Shown here piece by piece: positions 26,233-34,190 of a DNA stretch of 64,000 nucleotides. Source of the DNA: CADCTM01 sp049671305 (GTDB lineage: Bacteria; Cyanobacteriota; Cyanobacteriia; Cyanobacteriales; Coleofasciculaceae); NCBI GenBank assembly GCA_049671305.1, contig JBATUR010000020.1, positions 23,823 through 87,822 on the forward strand, given 5' to 3'. The notes beneath the pieces were generated by a model that did no database searches, had not been told where the DNA came from, and saw only the letters and a program-made list of their open reading frames with translations. Every line of letters begins with the position of its first letter. The stretch's first letter is position 1. The position numbers and the translations under genes were made by a program.

Positions 26233-26622
26233 TTATTCGCCTTCAACTTCAGCGCGATACTCACTGGCAGTCAGGGTATCTGCCAAGTTTTCATCGTCGT
26301 CAATGCGTACTTTTAAAAACCAACCTTCGCCGTAGGGATCGTCTGAAATTAGTTCAGGAGAGTCGATTAAGACTTCATTGCGTTCAATTACTGTACCAGA
26401 AATTGGCGCATTCATATCTTCAACCGCTTTCACGGATTCAATTGTACCAAAGCTTTCGCCTTTTTCCAAAGCATCGCCAATTTCTGGCAATTCTAAAAAT
26501 ACAATATCTCCTAGTTGGTCAACGGCAAAGGCACTAATGCCAATAGTTGCAATTTCTCCTTCTAATCTTACATACTCATGGGTGTCGAGATATTTCAAAT
26601 CTTCGGGATATTCAAATGCCAT
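26233..26622 (-). CDS. gcvH: Glycine cleavage system H protein
   Basis: The lipoyl carrier of the glycine cleavage complex, shuttling the aminomethyl group from GcvP to GcvT and electrons to the L-protein. 129 residues. The lipoylated Lys is K65 in GTIESVKAVEDMNAPISG, the canonical motif. THEYVRLEGEIATIGIS and DPYGEGWFLKV are also typical. It precedes gcvP on the same strand with 124 bases between, so the two may be one transcript; gcvT lies about 3 kb further upstream, separated by two other genes. Confidence 0.97.
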   Translation of the reverse strand: MAFEYPEDLKYLDTHEYVRLEGEIATIGISAFAVDQLGDIVFLELPEIGDALEKGESFGTIESVKAVEDMNAPISGTVIERNEVLIDSPELISDDPYGEGWFLKVRIDDDENLADTLTASEYRAEVEGE

Positions 26623-26665
26623 AATACGTCCTCACTAAACAGTCGAGCTAAGTTTACAATGTCTT

Positions 26666-26693
26666 TTGTTGTCTGCTTACATCTGGATAGAAT
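26666..26693 (+). promoter_or_regulatory. Candidate sigma70-type promoter of the alpha/beta hydrolase gene
   Basis: ttgttg (26666-26671) and tagaat (26688-26693) with a 16-base spacer stand 24 bases before the ATG at 26718. Both boxes are near consensus. The position within the divergent gcvH/hydrolase gap is sensible; there is no experimental support. Confidence 0.35.
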
Positions 26694-26717
26694 ACTACGG
26701 TTTCTCAGAGTAGACTT

Positions 26718-27542
26718 ATGGATAAACGAATTCTCAAACGTTTACTAATTGGTGAATGGAGTTGGAAACGTCTGGTGACATCAATAATCTTCATTTATGC
26801 TATTGTTTGCCTGTATGTTTTTTTGACGGCAGATGCCAAAATCTTTTTACCTCAACCCTCCTCTTATCAAGACACTAAGGATATTATTAAGTTAAAAACT
26901 CCAGATCAGATCCAACTTTCAGCAGTTTATCGAACAAATCCGGCAGCGATTCATACTATTTTGTATGCTCATGGTAATGCTGAGGATTTAGGAGATATTG
27001 AGCCTGTATTGCAAAAACTGCAAAGTCTTAAGTTTAACGTTTTTGCTTACGATTATCGCGGTTATGGGACAAGTCAGGGAAAGCCGACAGAACAAAATGC
27101 TTACCGAGATATTGAGACGGCTTATAATTATTTGCATCAGCAATTAGCTGTGCCAAGTCAACGAATTATTGCTTATGGTCGTTCAGTTGGTAGCGGTTCA
27201 GCGGTTAATTTGGCGTATAATAAACCGCTGGCTGGGTTAGTTTTGGAAAGTGCTTTTACTTCGGCATTTCGGGTAATAGTGCCTTTTCCCATTTTCCCTT
27301 TTGATAAATTCCCTAATATTGACAAGATTAAAAAAGTGAATTGTCCAGTTTTGGTAATACATGGAAAAGCTGATGACATAATTCCTTTTAGCCACGGACA
27401 ACAACTTTTTGCTGCGACAAAATCACCTAAACTCTATCTTTGGGTAGATGAAGCCGGTCATAATGATCTAATGTGGGTGGCTGGTGAACAATATGCAGAG
27501 ACGCTAGGCAAGTTTGCCCAACTAATCTCATCATCTCAGTAG
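26718..27542 (+). CDS. Membrane-anchored alpha/beta hydrolase (BEM46/ABHD17-like)
   Basis: 274 residues. An N-terminal membrane anchor (LVTSIIFIYAIVCLYVFLTA, about 20-39) precedes an alpha/beta hydrolase fold. HGNAEDLGD contains the oxyanion-hole strand-turn, YDYRGYGTSQG follows, and the nucleophile Ser lies in YGRSVGSG. The acid is in HGKADDIIP, and the base His is in AGHNDL near the end. The family resembles BEM46 and ABHD17 serine hydrolases; the substrate (ester or thioester) is unknown. It lies between gcvH (divergent) and an M28 peptidase (convergent, 8 bases apart). Confidence 0.85.
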   Translation: MDKRILKRLLIGEWSWKRLVTSIIFIYAIVCLYVFLTADAKIFLPQPSSYQDTKDIIKLKTPDQIQLSAVYRTNPAAIHTILYAHGNAEDLGDIEPVLQKLQSLKFNVFAYDYRGYGTSQGKPTEQNAYRDIETAYNYLHQQLAVPSQRIIAYGRSVGSGSAVNLAYNKPLAGLVLESAFTSAFRVIVPFPIFPFDKFPNIDKIKKVNCPVLVIHGKADDIIPFSHGQQLFAATKSPKLYLWVDEAGHNDLMWVAGEQYAETLGKFAQLISSSQ

Positions 27543-27550
27543 CCTGAGTC

Positions 27551-28534
27551 TCACCCCGCCAAGTCTGCTATAACTTTTTCCAAACCAGCCACCACCCTTG
27601 CCATACGCTCGTAATTAATCTTATCAGGAGTATCATCAAGAGTGTGATAATAGGGATAGCGAAAAGGAGCCGTGTCTGTGACCATTACTCCTGGATAACC
27701 CTGCTGCCAAAACGCCCACTGATCAGACCAACCGACACCTGGAACCTTGTCGGGGAGGGCGACTCCTTCTGAGGGGTATTGGGTATGGCGGCGGAAAGAA
27801 GCGATCGCATTACGAACTAAATTACCGGATACTGGGTTGCCAATAAAGCCAATAAAGTTGCCAACGGAGGGATAGAAAAGATTGATGGGAAATGTATATT
27901 TTTGGCTTCCTGGCTCATTTGAGTAGTAACCAATAGTTTCTAAACTGACCATAGCAACTACATTTTCACCACGTTTGCGACAACGTTTTGCATAGACCAT
28001 ACTACCCATATCATTTGTTTGAAAAAAGGGCGGTTCTTCGTTGACAAATTCAACAAAACGGAGAGTTCTAGAAGTCTTTTTTCCAGCAAAAATACGGGCT
28101 AATTCCAAAACGGCGGCGGCTCCACTACTATTATCATTTCCACCAGGACTACCAAGGACAGAATCATAGTGACCGCCGATAACTACAATTTCATTATATC
28201 GGTTTGTTCCTTTAATCTCAACTTCAAGATTGGAGAAAGTTTGCTTAGTCACTTGGTAAGTTTGCCGTTGAACTTTGTAGCCAGAAGCTGTTAGTGACGC
28301 TTCGAGGAAATTAGCCGCTTCCACAAGCTTTTTGTATTGATAAAAATTGTGTTCTCCGATTTCTGACGAAAGCTTTTCTACATCTTGCTGTAGCGCTATC
28401 TTGAGTGTGGCTTCTTGCTTAGTTAGAGGGGGCATTAAACCCTTGTAGCTTTTACCAGGCATCCAGATACTAGTAAACCAAGCCCAACTAATAAAGATAC
28501 CGAAAGTTACGACAAGAATTAACACTCTACTCAA
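27551..28534 (-). CDS. M28-family zinc aminopeptidase
   Basis: 327 residues with an N-terminal signal anchor (VLILVVTFGIFISWAWFTSI), so it acts outside the cytoplasm or in the periplasm. The M28 metal ligands are visible: His and Asp in GGHYDSV, Asp in GGNDNSSGA, the Glu pair in FVNEEPP, a later Asp in the MVTDTAPF region, and His in YYHTLDDTPDK. Such enzymes remove N-terminal residues from peptides using two zinc ions. It follows gcvT on the same strand by 48 bases, so it may be read through from gcvT, though no functional link is obvious. Confidence 0.86.
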   Translation of the reverse strand: MSRVLILVVTFGIFISWAWFTSIWMPGKSYKGLMPPLTKQEATLKIALQQDVEKLSSEIGEHNFYQYKKLVEAANFLEASLTASGYKVQRQTYQVTKQTFSNLEVEIKGTNRYNEIVVIGGHYDSVLGSPGGNDNSSGAAAVLELARIFAGKKTSRTLRFVEFVNEEPPFFQTNDMGSMVYAKRCRKRGENVVAMVSLETIGYYSNEPGSQKYTFPINLFYPSVGNFIGFIGNPVSGNLVRNAIASFRRHTQYPSEGVALPDKVPGVGWSDQWAFWQQGYPGVMVTDTAPFRYPYYHTLDDTPDKINYERMARVVAGLEKVIADLAG

Positions 28535-28582
28535 TGCTGCTTTGCTAACTAATTTAATTTTAAACTTACTTTTTTTGTGGCA

Positions 28583-29716
28583 TTAGTTATTAATTGAACG
28601 ATAAAATGGCTTTTTTATTACAACTCCTGGATAAGATTTACCACGAATTTCTACTTCTAATTGCTGCCCAACTTTCGACAACTTCTTAGGAACATAAGCT
28701 AAAGAAATCGCTTTTCCTAATGTTGGTGATAAAGTACCACTAGTAATTTCTCCAACAACTTGATGATCATAAATTACAGGATAGCCATGACGTGCAATAT
28801 AACGCCCTTGCATTTCAATACCAACTAGGCGTTTTTCTACACCATTTGCTTTTTGTTGTTCTAATACTGAACGTCCGATAAAATCACCTTTAGTATCAAG
28901 ATGAACTACCCACCCCAAATTCGCTTCTAAAGGTGTTGTGGTTTCATTAATATCTTGTCCATAAAGTGCCATTGCTGCTTCTAGTCGCAGGGTATCTCTT
29001 GCACCCAAACCGCAGGGAATGACGCCGCAGGTAAAGAGGTTTCGCCATAAGTTTACCCCAGTTTCGGGAGCAACCATTACTTCAAATCCGTCCTCACCTG
29101 TATAACCGGTTCTCGCTATAAAAGCAGGTTGTCCTAATATGGTTGTTTCTAAATGTCCAAAAGCTTTAATTGATGTTAAGTCTGCCTGTACTAAAGGTTG
29201 GAGATGACTAACAGCTTTGGGTCCTTGTATGGCAATTAAAACGTTTGTGGAAAGATCATTTAATTCAACTGAAGTAGCGTCTAAGTTACCTAATAACCAA
29301 GCTTTATCTCTAGTACGAGTGGCAGCATTAACAATCATTACACCTCTTTGTTCACCTGCATTATCTTCACCTTGGTAGTAAAAGATAATGTCGTCAATAA
29401 TGCCAGCTTGGGGATTTAATAATACTGTATATTGAGCTTGACCCGGTTGCAAACGTATCAAATCAGAGGGTACTAAGGGTTGCAATTGTTCTAAAAGTTG
29501 CCTACCTTTAAAGGCAAATTTGCCCATGTGGGAAATATCAAACATTCCTGCTGCCGTCCGCACGGCTTCATGTTCTTGCCCAATACCGATATACTGCACA
29601 GGCATCTCCCAACCAGAAAAAGCAGTCAGACGGGCTTTTTGTTCGAGGGCAAGCTGATATAAAGGGGTACGGGCGAGGGGTGTTACGTTTTGGGGTGATG
29701 CTTCTGATTTAGCCAC
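28583..29716 (-). CDS. gcvT: Aminomethyltransferase, T-protein of glycine cleavage
   Basis: Transfers the methylene group from aminomethyl-lipoyl-GcvH to tetrahydrofolate, releasing ammonia. 377 residues, normal length. The N-terminus TPLYQLALEQKARLTAFSGW and the substrate-binding segments MFDISHMGKF and GYTGEDGFEV are diagnostic, as is CGLGARDTLRLEAAMALYG. The start ATG at 29716 gives a slightly long N-terminus (MAKSEASPQN). I looked for a glycine riboswitch in the 165-base upstream gap and saw none. Confidence 0.96.
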   Translation of the reverse strand: MAKSEASPQNVTPLARTPLYQLALEQKARLTAFSGWEMPVQYIGIGQEHEAVRTAAGMFDISHMGKFAFKGRQLLEQLQPLVPSDLIRLQPGQAQYTVLLNPQAGIIDDIIFYYQGEDNAGEQRGVMIVNAATRTRDKAWLLGNLDATSVELNDLSTNVLIAIQGPKAVSHLQPLVQADLTSIKAFGHLETTILGQPAFIARTGYTGEDGFEVMVAPETGVNLWRNLFTCGVIPCGLGARDTLRLEAAMALYGQDINETTTPLEANLGWVVHLDTKGDFIGRSVLEQQKANGVEKRLVGIEMQGRYIARHGYPVIYDHQVVGEITSGTLSPTLGKAISLAYVPKKLSKVGQQLEVEIRGKSYPGVVIKKPFYRSINN

Positions 29717-29837
29717 GGCTATTTTGGGATGGGTGAGTCTCTTTTATAGTACTTTTCTTATCGGCTAATTTACTCTAAAATAAAAACTATGATCGGTAAT
29801 TTTGTGGGCTTCGTCGTTGTGGCAAGATAAGATTAGA

Positions 29838-29856
29838 TCCCCCAAGCTTTGGGGGA
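29838..29856. repeat. Short perfect hairpin tccccca/tggggga
   Basis: A 7-bp perfect stem around a 5-base loop (agctt), lying between the convergently oriented upstream of gcvT and the stop of the LprI-like gene. It resembles cyanobacterial repeat cores and may act as a terminator for the minus-strand gene at 29882, which ends 26 bases away. Confidence 0.45.
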
Positions 29857-29881
29857 CTTGGAAAGACTAAGTTTGTTGTTT

Positions 29882-30289
29882 TTAACGCGATTTCATAAAG
29901 CGTTCAAAATCTGCGGTACGCTGCCTTGTCATACGTTCGAGACAACCACTGAGAAAGGCACTGTAGCCGGTGCCACCTCTATTACCGAAAGTTTCAAAGG
30001 TACAATTGCGATCGCGATATTGAATCCAAGTTTCTTGAGTATCAATCAGTCTACTTTTTTGTTCTCCACTTACTGTTGAGCTAAGTTGACGATAAACTTC
30101 ATTCAATCTGCTGTCAGCAGCTCGATAAGACTGTGCCGCACAATAATTAATTTTTACCGTATTATTAGCATTTCTGCAATCAATTCTTTGAGCAATTTCT
30201 TGACTTGGTTTTGCCTGAATTTGATTGGCAAAAACTAACACCGAGACATGGGCAAAACTTAGGGCAATTAAAATTGATTTTTTGAGCAT
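29882..30289 (-). CDS. Secreted LprI/DUF1311-family protein
   Basis: 135 residues with a signal peptide (MLKKSILIALSFAHVSVLVF, then ANQIQA cleavage-like). The mature part has the DUF1311 pattern: DCRNANNTVKINYCAAQSYR, ADSRLNEVYRQLSS, DTQETWIQYRDRNC and SGCLERMTRQR, with four conserved cysteines as two likely disulfides. LprI of Mycobacterium inhibits lysozyme; for cyanobacterial members the role is unknown and export to the periplasm is inferred. Confidence 0.83.
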   Translation of the reverse strand: MLKKSILIALSFAHVSVLVFANQIQAKPSQEIAQRIDCRNANNTVKINYCAAQSYRAADSRLNEVYRQLSSTVSGEQKSRLIDTQETWIQYRDRNCTFETFGNRGGTGYSAFLSGCLERMTRQRTADFERFMKSR

Positions 30290-30373
30290 AACCTTCCTTT
30301 GGATTTATTTTGCGATATAGCAAGCTAATATCTTGGCATATCATCCAGTTTTTGCCAAAATTCGCAAAATTTC

Positions 30374-30811
30374 TTATTCCCACTCACCTAATTGATTACT
30401 GCTACTAAGTAAAACAGACTTAATTTGTTCGCGACGAGTTTCAAAGTTAGCTGCCATGCCAATAAAGATTATGCCAGCAATTAAACCAACAACCCGCTTA
30501 ATAAAAGGATAGCGAGAAATCAAAATTACTAACTGATAAAATGCAGTCCATAAAAACGTAGCTGTGCCAACAAATAAAAAAGCACGTACTCGTAAAATTA
30601 AGCCAGCAAAAATGGTAAGGATAGCTGCCCAAGCTGACTGATTTAACTTAGGATGCCAATCAATAATTGAAGCAAAAGTCAATAATCCAGTAACATGAGT
30701 TAGATAAACTAAGCCTTTACGAGTTGGCAACCAACGCCAAGTTACAGCCACTAAAGTAATAGTTAATAAGATAAGATTAAGCGATCGCAAAACCGGATTG
30801 CCAAACGGCAC
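30374..30811 (-). CDS. Small four-helix membrane protein
   Basis: 145 residues, largely hydrophobic, with helices at about 8-25 (LNLILLTITLVAVTWRWLP), 38-50, 60-80 (AAILTIFAGLILRVRAFLF) and 105-120. It resembles the C-terminal part of longer cyanobacterial membrane proteins, so it may be a fragment or a stand-alone short form. No function is known. A 60-nt space and a hairpin repeat separate it from the aminotransferase gene upstream. Confidence 0.55.
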   Translation of the reverse strand: MPFGNPVLRSLNLILLTITLVAVTWRWLPTRKGLVYLTHVTGLLTFASIIDWHPKLNQSAWAAILTIFAGLILRVRAFLFVGTATFLWTAFYQLVILISRYPFIKRVVGLIAGIIFIGMAANFETRREQIKSVLLSSSNQLGEWE

Positions 30812-30877
30812 AAGTCAGCACAGCACCAAAAAATATGGCGCTGCAGAAGTCAAAATTGGCTGTTTTGTCAGGGTAAT

Positions 30878-30900
30878 GGGCAACCACAAAGGGCTGCCCC
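30878..30900. repeat. Hairpin repeat, possible terminator of the aminotransferase gene
   Basis: gggcaacc and gggctgccc pair around a short loop in the 3' flank of the minus-strand aminotransferase gene. The word gggcaacca...gggttgccc is a familiar cyanobacterial repeat core; here the stem is imperfect. Confidence 0.5.
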
Positions 30901-30906
30901 AAATCC

Positions 30907-32070
30907 TTAAATTGAGCGCACAAACTTATCCAAACGATCCATCCCTTTCTCAATTGATACCATATCCGTCGCATAAGAAAGGCGAATACAATCATCAGCA
31001 CCAAAAGCCACACCAGGAATTACCGCAACTTGCTGAGATTTTAACAAATTGTCACAAAATTCCATTGACTTTAGTCCCGTTTTACTAATATTGGGAAACA
31101 TATAAAATGCCCCATCTGGCTTCGGGCAGTGCAACCCAGGAATAGCATTCAGACGCTCAAACATCACTTGCCGCCGTTGAGCAAAAGCCAGGCGCATCTC
31201 TTCTACACAATCTTGCGGACTTTCCAAAGCCGCGATCGCGCCATACTGAGCAAAGGTGCAAACATTAGAAGTACTATGCCCTTGAATCGTCGTTGCTGCC
31301 TTAATTAGCTCAAGCGGCGCAGCCAGATAACCCAAACGCCAACCAGTCATCGAAAAAGCCTTGGCAAAACCACTACTAATAATCGTCCGCTCAAAGATTT
31401 CGGGATTAACAGCACCAATACTCAAATGTTCAGCATCATCGTAAACAATCTTCTCATAAATTTCATCAGAAACCACCAAAATATCCCGTTCCACCACCAC
31501 TTTTGCCAGCGCCTTCACCTCCGCTGGTGTGTACACCATACCTGTCGGATTAGAAGGAGAATTAAAGACAAATAGCTTAGTTTTGGGCGTGATCGAGGCA
31601 GACAGTTGCTCAGGCGTAATTTTGTAATCCGCCGTTGCCTCCGTCGGTACAATAATAGGAGTGCCACCAGCCAGCTTGACCATTTCTGGATAAGAAAGCC
31701 AATAGGGAGCAGGAATAATTACCTCATCTCCAAATTCAATCAGCGCCAGCATTAGATTAAATAAAGAATGCTTGCCGCCGTTGGTGACGATGATATTTGA
31801 GGCATCGTAACAAAGACCATTTTCCTCACGCAGTTTTTTGGCGATCGCTTCTCGTAAAAGTGGTTCCCCTGCCGCTGCGCCATAACGGGTTTTCCCTTGA
31901 TCAAGAGCCAGCTTTGCCGCTGCTTTAATATGGGCTGGGGTGTCAAAATCAGGTTCCCCAGCACTGAAACTACAAACGTCAATACCTTCTTCCCTCAGCG
32001 CTTTGGCTTTGGCGGTAATGGCTAAAGTTAGGGAAGGAGGGACTTTACCGACTCGTGCTGCCAGCTTCAT
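30907..32070 (-). CDS. aspC: Aspartate/aromatic-type PLP aminotransferase
   Basis: 387 residues, class I aminotransferase. KLAARVGKVPPSLTLAITA is the N-terminal segment and SFSAGEPDFDTPAHIKAAA the substrate loop. YGAAAGEPLLREAIA and FNSPSNPTGMVYTP carry the cofactor-binding Asn-Pro-Thr. The PLP lysine is in SSGFAKAFSMTGWRLGYL. The layout fits the aspartate aminotransferase Ib group, which transfers the amino group of aspartate to 2-oxoglutarate. Substrate breadth is not decided by sequence. Start ATG at 32070. Confidence 0.93.
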   Translation of the reverse strand: MKLAARVGKVPPSLTLAITAKAKALREEGIDVCSFSAGEPDFDTPAHIKAAAKLALDQGKTRYGAAAGEPLLREAIAKKLREENGLCYDASNIIVTNGGKHSLFNLMLALIEFGDEVIIPAPYWLSYPEMVKLAGGTPIIVPTEATADYKITPEQLSASITPKTKLFVFNSPSNPTGMVYTPAEVKALAKVVVERDILVVSDEIYEKIVYDDAEHLSIGAVNPEIFERTIISSGFAKAFSMTGWRLGYLAAPLELIKAATTIQGHSTSNVCTFAQYGAIAALESPQDCVEEMRLAFAQRRQVMFERLNAIPGLHCPKPDGAFYMFPNISKTGLKSMEFCDNLLKSQQVAVIPGVAFGADDCIRLSYATDMVSIEKGMDRLDKFVRSI

Positions 32071-32468
32071 GCTTACTACACCCGCTCATACAACATGGAT
32101 TATTGCTCAAAGCTAGCGAGCTGCCTGTAACAGCGCTAACACTATTGCTTTTCCCAGAAATCAAAAAAGCAATCAGCTTGAGCAACCTTTATAGTTTCTC
32201 AGACTAACTTGTAATCAGACTTAACATTGGTCTTTTTTTTACTATTTGAGCAAATATTTCCTACTAAAATTAATTTTTGACAAATTCCTCAACAAGACCG
32301 TGAACGCTTGACTCGGTGAGCGTAAACTTATATTACAGAAAAACTACAAAATATATCTTTCCTAAAATCATGTGTGTTTTTGCTTTGCAACTGAGAATGG
32401 CACTACAAACTTAAAAAATATAAATAGTTTTCGTCACTCGGTTCCTGATTAAGCAAAGGATGTTGTAG
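32071..32468. other. Non-coding gap between aspC and the J-domain gene
   Basis: About 400 bases, A+T-rich, with no recognisable gene. It holds the divergent upstream regions of the aminotransferase (minus) and J-domain (plus) genes. I see no repeat, tRNA or known ncRNA. Confidence 0.5.
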
Positions 32469-32840
32469 ATGATAGAAGCAGAACGATACTACAGAGTCTT
32501 GGATCTAGATCCAGGAGCAACAGACGAAGAAGTTCATCAAGGCTATCTAGATTTAACCTGGGTTTGGCATCCTGACCGTTTTAGTGGTCATCCCCGACTA
32601 CAACAAAAAGCTCATTGCAAACTCCAAGAACTCAATGAAGCTCATGCACGGTTACGCTTGTCTCATCCGATCGCTTACAAACAACATACACGCCCTGCCG
32701 CTGCTGCTTCCCAGCCAACGCCTGGGGATGGTTTATCCAAACCCCACGTTACTGAGCCTGCCAGAACTTACGAGCCACAATTTGTGCAAACACCAAAAAC
32801 CCAACGTAAAAATCGCGATGTTGGGGAATGGTTGGACTAA
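32469..32840 (+). CDS. J-domain protein
   Basis: 123 residues. Residues 5-65 are a J domain: RYYRVLDLDPGATDEEVHQG and the essential HPD tripeptide in WHPDRFSGH, followed by helix III to IV (LQELNEAHARL). J domains stimulate the ATPase of Hsp70. The C-terminal half is a Pro/Ser-rich low-complexity tail (TPGDGLSKPH onwards) and no zinc finger or substrate domain is present. The client Hsp70 cannot be named; the Hsp70-like protein of this window (17600-19522) is distant and different in type. Confidence 0.9.
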   Translation: MIEAERYYRVLDLDPGATDEEVHQGYLDLTWVWHPDRFSGHPRLQQKAHCKLQELNEAHARLRLSHPIAYKQHTRPAAAASQPTPGDGLSKPHVTEPARTYEPQFVQTPKTQRKNRDVGEWLD

Positions 32841-32847
32841 TCTTGGT

Positions 32848-33846
32848 TTAAATCCATCTCAGGGCGCCGATAATCACGAACTTACCATACAGCTTAGTTC
32901 TGGTGCCAAAAATTTCCGCATCAATTGGGCTGCCATCTTTGCGCTGTCCCCTCAGTTTACAAGAAAGGTTTTTGCTGTGACCTTGCAGGCAATGCTGTAT
33001 TTGTCGGGCAAAATATTTGCGGCTATCTGTGGTTACCAGGTCGAGTACTGATTCTAAAGAAACCAATTCACCAAAGGTATAGCCAAAAATCTCAGCTAGT
33101 CGCGAGTTGGCATATAAGAAATTGCCTTCACCAAATAAAATATAAATACCCATGCGAGCAAAATCGCCCTCCGTTGAGATGGTTTCTCCAGGCGGCGGCG
33201 ACTCCTTTTCGGCTTCTAGGCGCTCGTTATGAAGTTGGGCATTATCAAGAATGAGAGCCATTTGATCAGCCGTCATTTGCATCAAATCGCTAGACTCTTG
33301 ATCAAAGTGCCCAGGAACCGAGTGCATCAAGGTGATGACGCCCAGTAAAGTTTTACCCTGGAGGATGGGTACGCCCAGCGCTGATCGCACATTATAAGGC
33401 TGGCTAGGTAGCGTCAACCAGCGACTATCATGCATAGTGTCTTTGATTAGTCCAACTTGGCGATGAGCAATTACCCAGCCTGCCAAGCCTTTATCTAGTA
33501 CAGCACCAACTAGCCTTTGTTTTTGCGATCGCATCGTTGCACCACGCGCCAAAATGCTTTCCAAAACCATGCCATCACTATCTAGCAAAAACAAGCTTCC
33601 TTCTTCAGCATCAGTGAGGCGATGAGCAATGCTTAAGGTTTGTTGCAACATCGAGCGCAGCATTAGTTTACCCGTCGCCGTTTGCAACATCACAACCAAG
33701 CTTCGCAGTAGCTCTTTTTGAGCATCGAAAGCCGTTTTTGTGGTTTTGAGTTGGGCAACTTCCTGGCGCAGCGCTGCCAACTCCTCGATTAATTCTTCTT
33801 TCGAGCGATCGCTATCCACAGCTATTCTTTGAGGGTGATCACGCAT
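32848..33846 (-). CDS. GAF-PAS sensory protein
   Basis: 332 residues. An N-terminal coiled coil is visible at about 12-40 (RSKEELIEELAALRQEVAQL). A GAF domain (about 60-205) follows, with TDAEEGSLFLLDSDG and VPILQGKTLLGVITLMHSVP. A PAS domain (about 225-332) begins GIYILFGEGNFLYANSRLAE. There is no catalytic output domain, so it is likely a modulatory sensor or partner of a histidine kinase. The CBS-histidine kinase gene lies divergently just upstream at 34191. The C-terminus is short for a PAS domain. GAF and PAS placement is by pattern. Confidence 0.8.
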   Translation of the reverse strand: MRDHPQRIAVDSDRSKEELIEELAALRQEVAQLKTTKTAFDAQKELLRSLVVMLQTATGKLMLRSMLQQTLSIAHRLTDAEEGSLFLLDSDGMVLESILARGATMRSQKQRLVGAVLDKGLAGWVIAHRQVGLIKDTMHDSRWLTLPSQPYNVRSALGVPILQGKTLLGVITLMHSVPGHFDQESSDLMQMTADQMALILDNAQLHNERLEAEKESPPPGETISTEGDFARMGIYILFGEGNFLYANSRLAEIFGYTFGELVSLESVLDLVTTDSRKYFARQIQHCLQGHSKNLSCKLRGQRKDGSPIDAEIFGTRTKLYGKFVIIGALRWI

Positions 33847-34190
33847 ATTTACCCCTGTTGGTAGACGCTACACCTAATCTTAAAGTTTTATCGCATTTAT
33901 CTATTGCAATTTTTGCGGGTTTACTACATATTTTTGCTTAAATCCTCAATATCAATCATTAAAGTAAAGACTTGTTGCAATTGATAAAATAATTTAAGAA
34001 AGCTAGCTGTATCAGGGCTTACAATTGCTTGCAATAGTGTTTTTAGCGAAAAGCAGCCAAAGTCTCCTAAAGCTAGAGCCTTTGAGTCTAAACAACGCAA
34101 AAGCAATAGCAGTTTTAACCACAGTCCTAACACAACATCAACCCAACCCCATAATTTGCCAAGCTTACGCTAACACGGTAAAAATCGCCA
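33847..34190. other. Gap before the CBS kinase, one weak frame
   Basis: About 340 bases. A 69-codon minus-strand frame (33924-34133, GTG start) reads as a Leu-rich peptide with no recognisable family; I do not call it a gene. Upstream regions of two divergent signalling genes must be here. Confidence 0.4.

Noticed and set aside
29717..29881. Glycine riboswitch before gcvT
   Set aside because: I looked for the paired aptamer cores and saw none; only a short 7-bp hairpin is present.
33924..34133. 69-codon minus-strand frame from GTG
   Set aside because: Leu-rich, weak start, no family; noted in the gap entry only.
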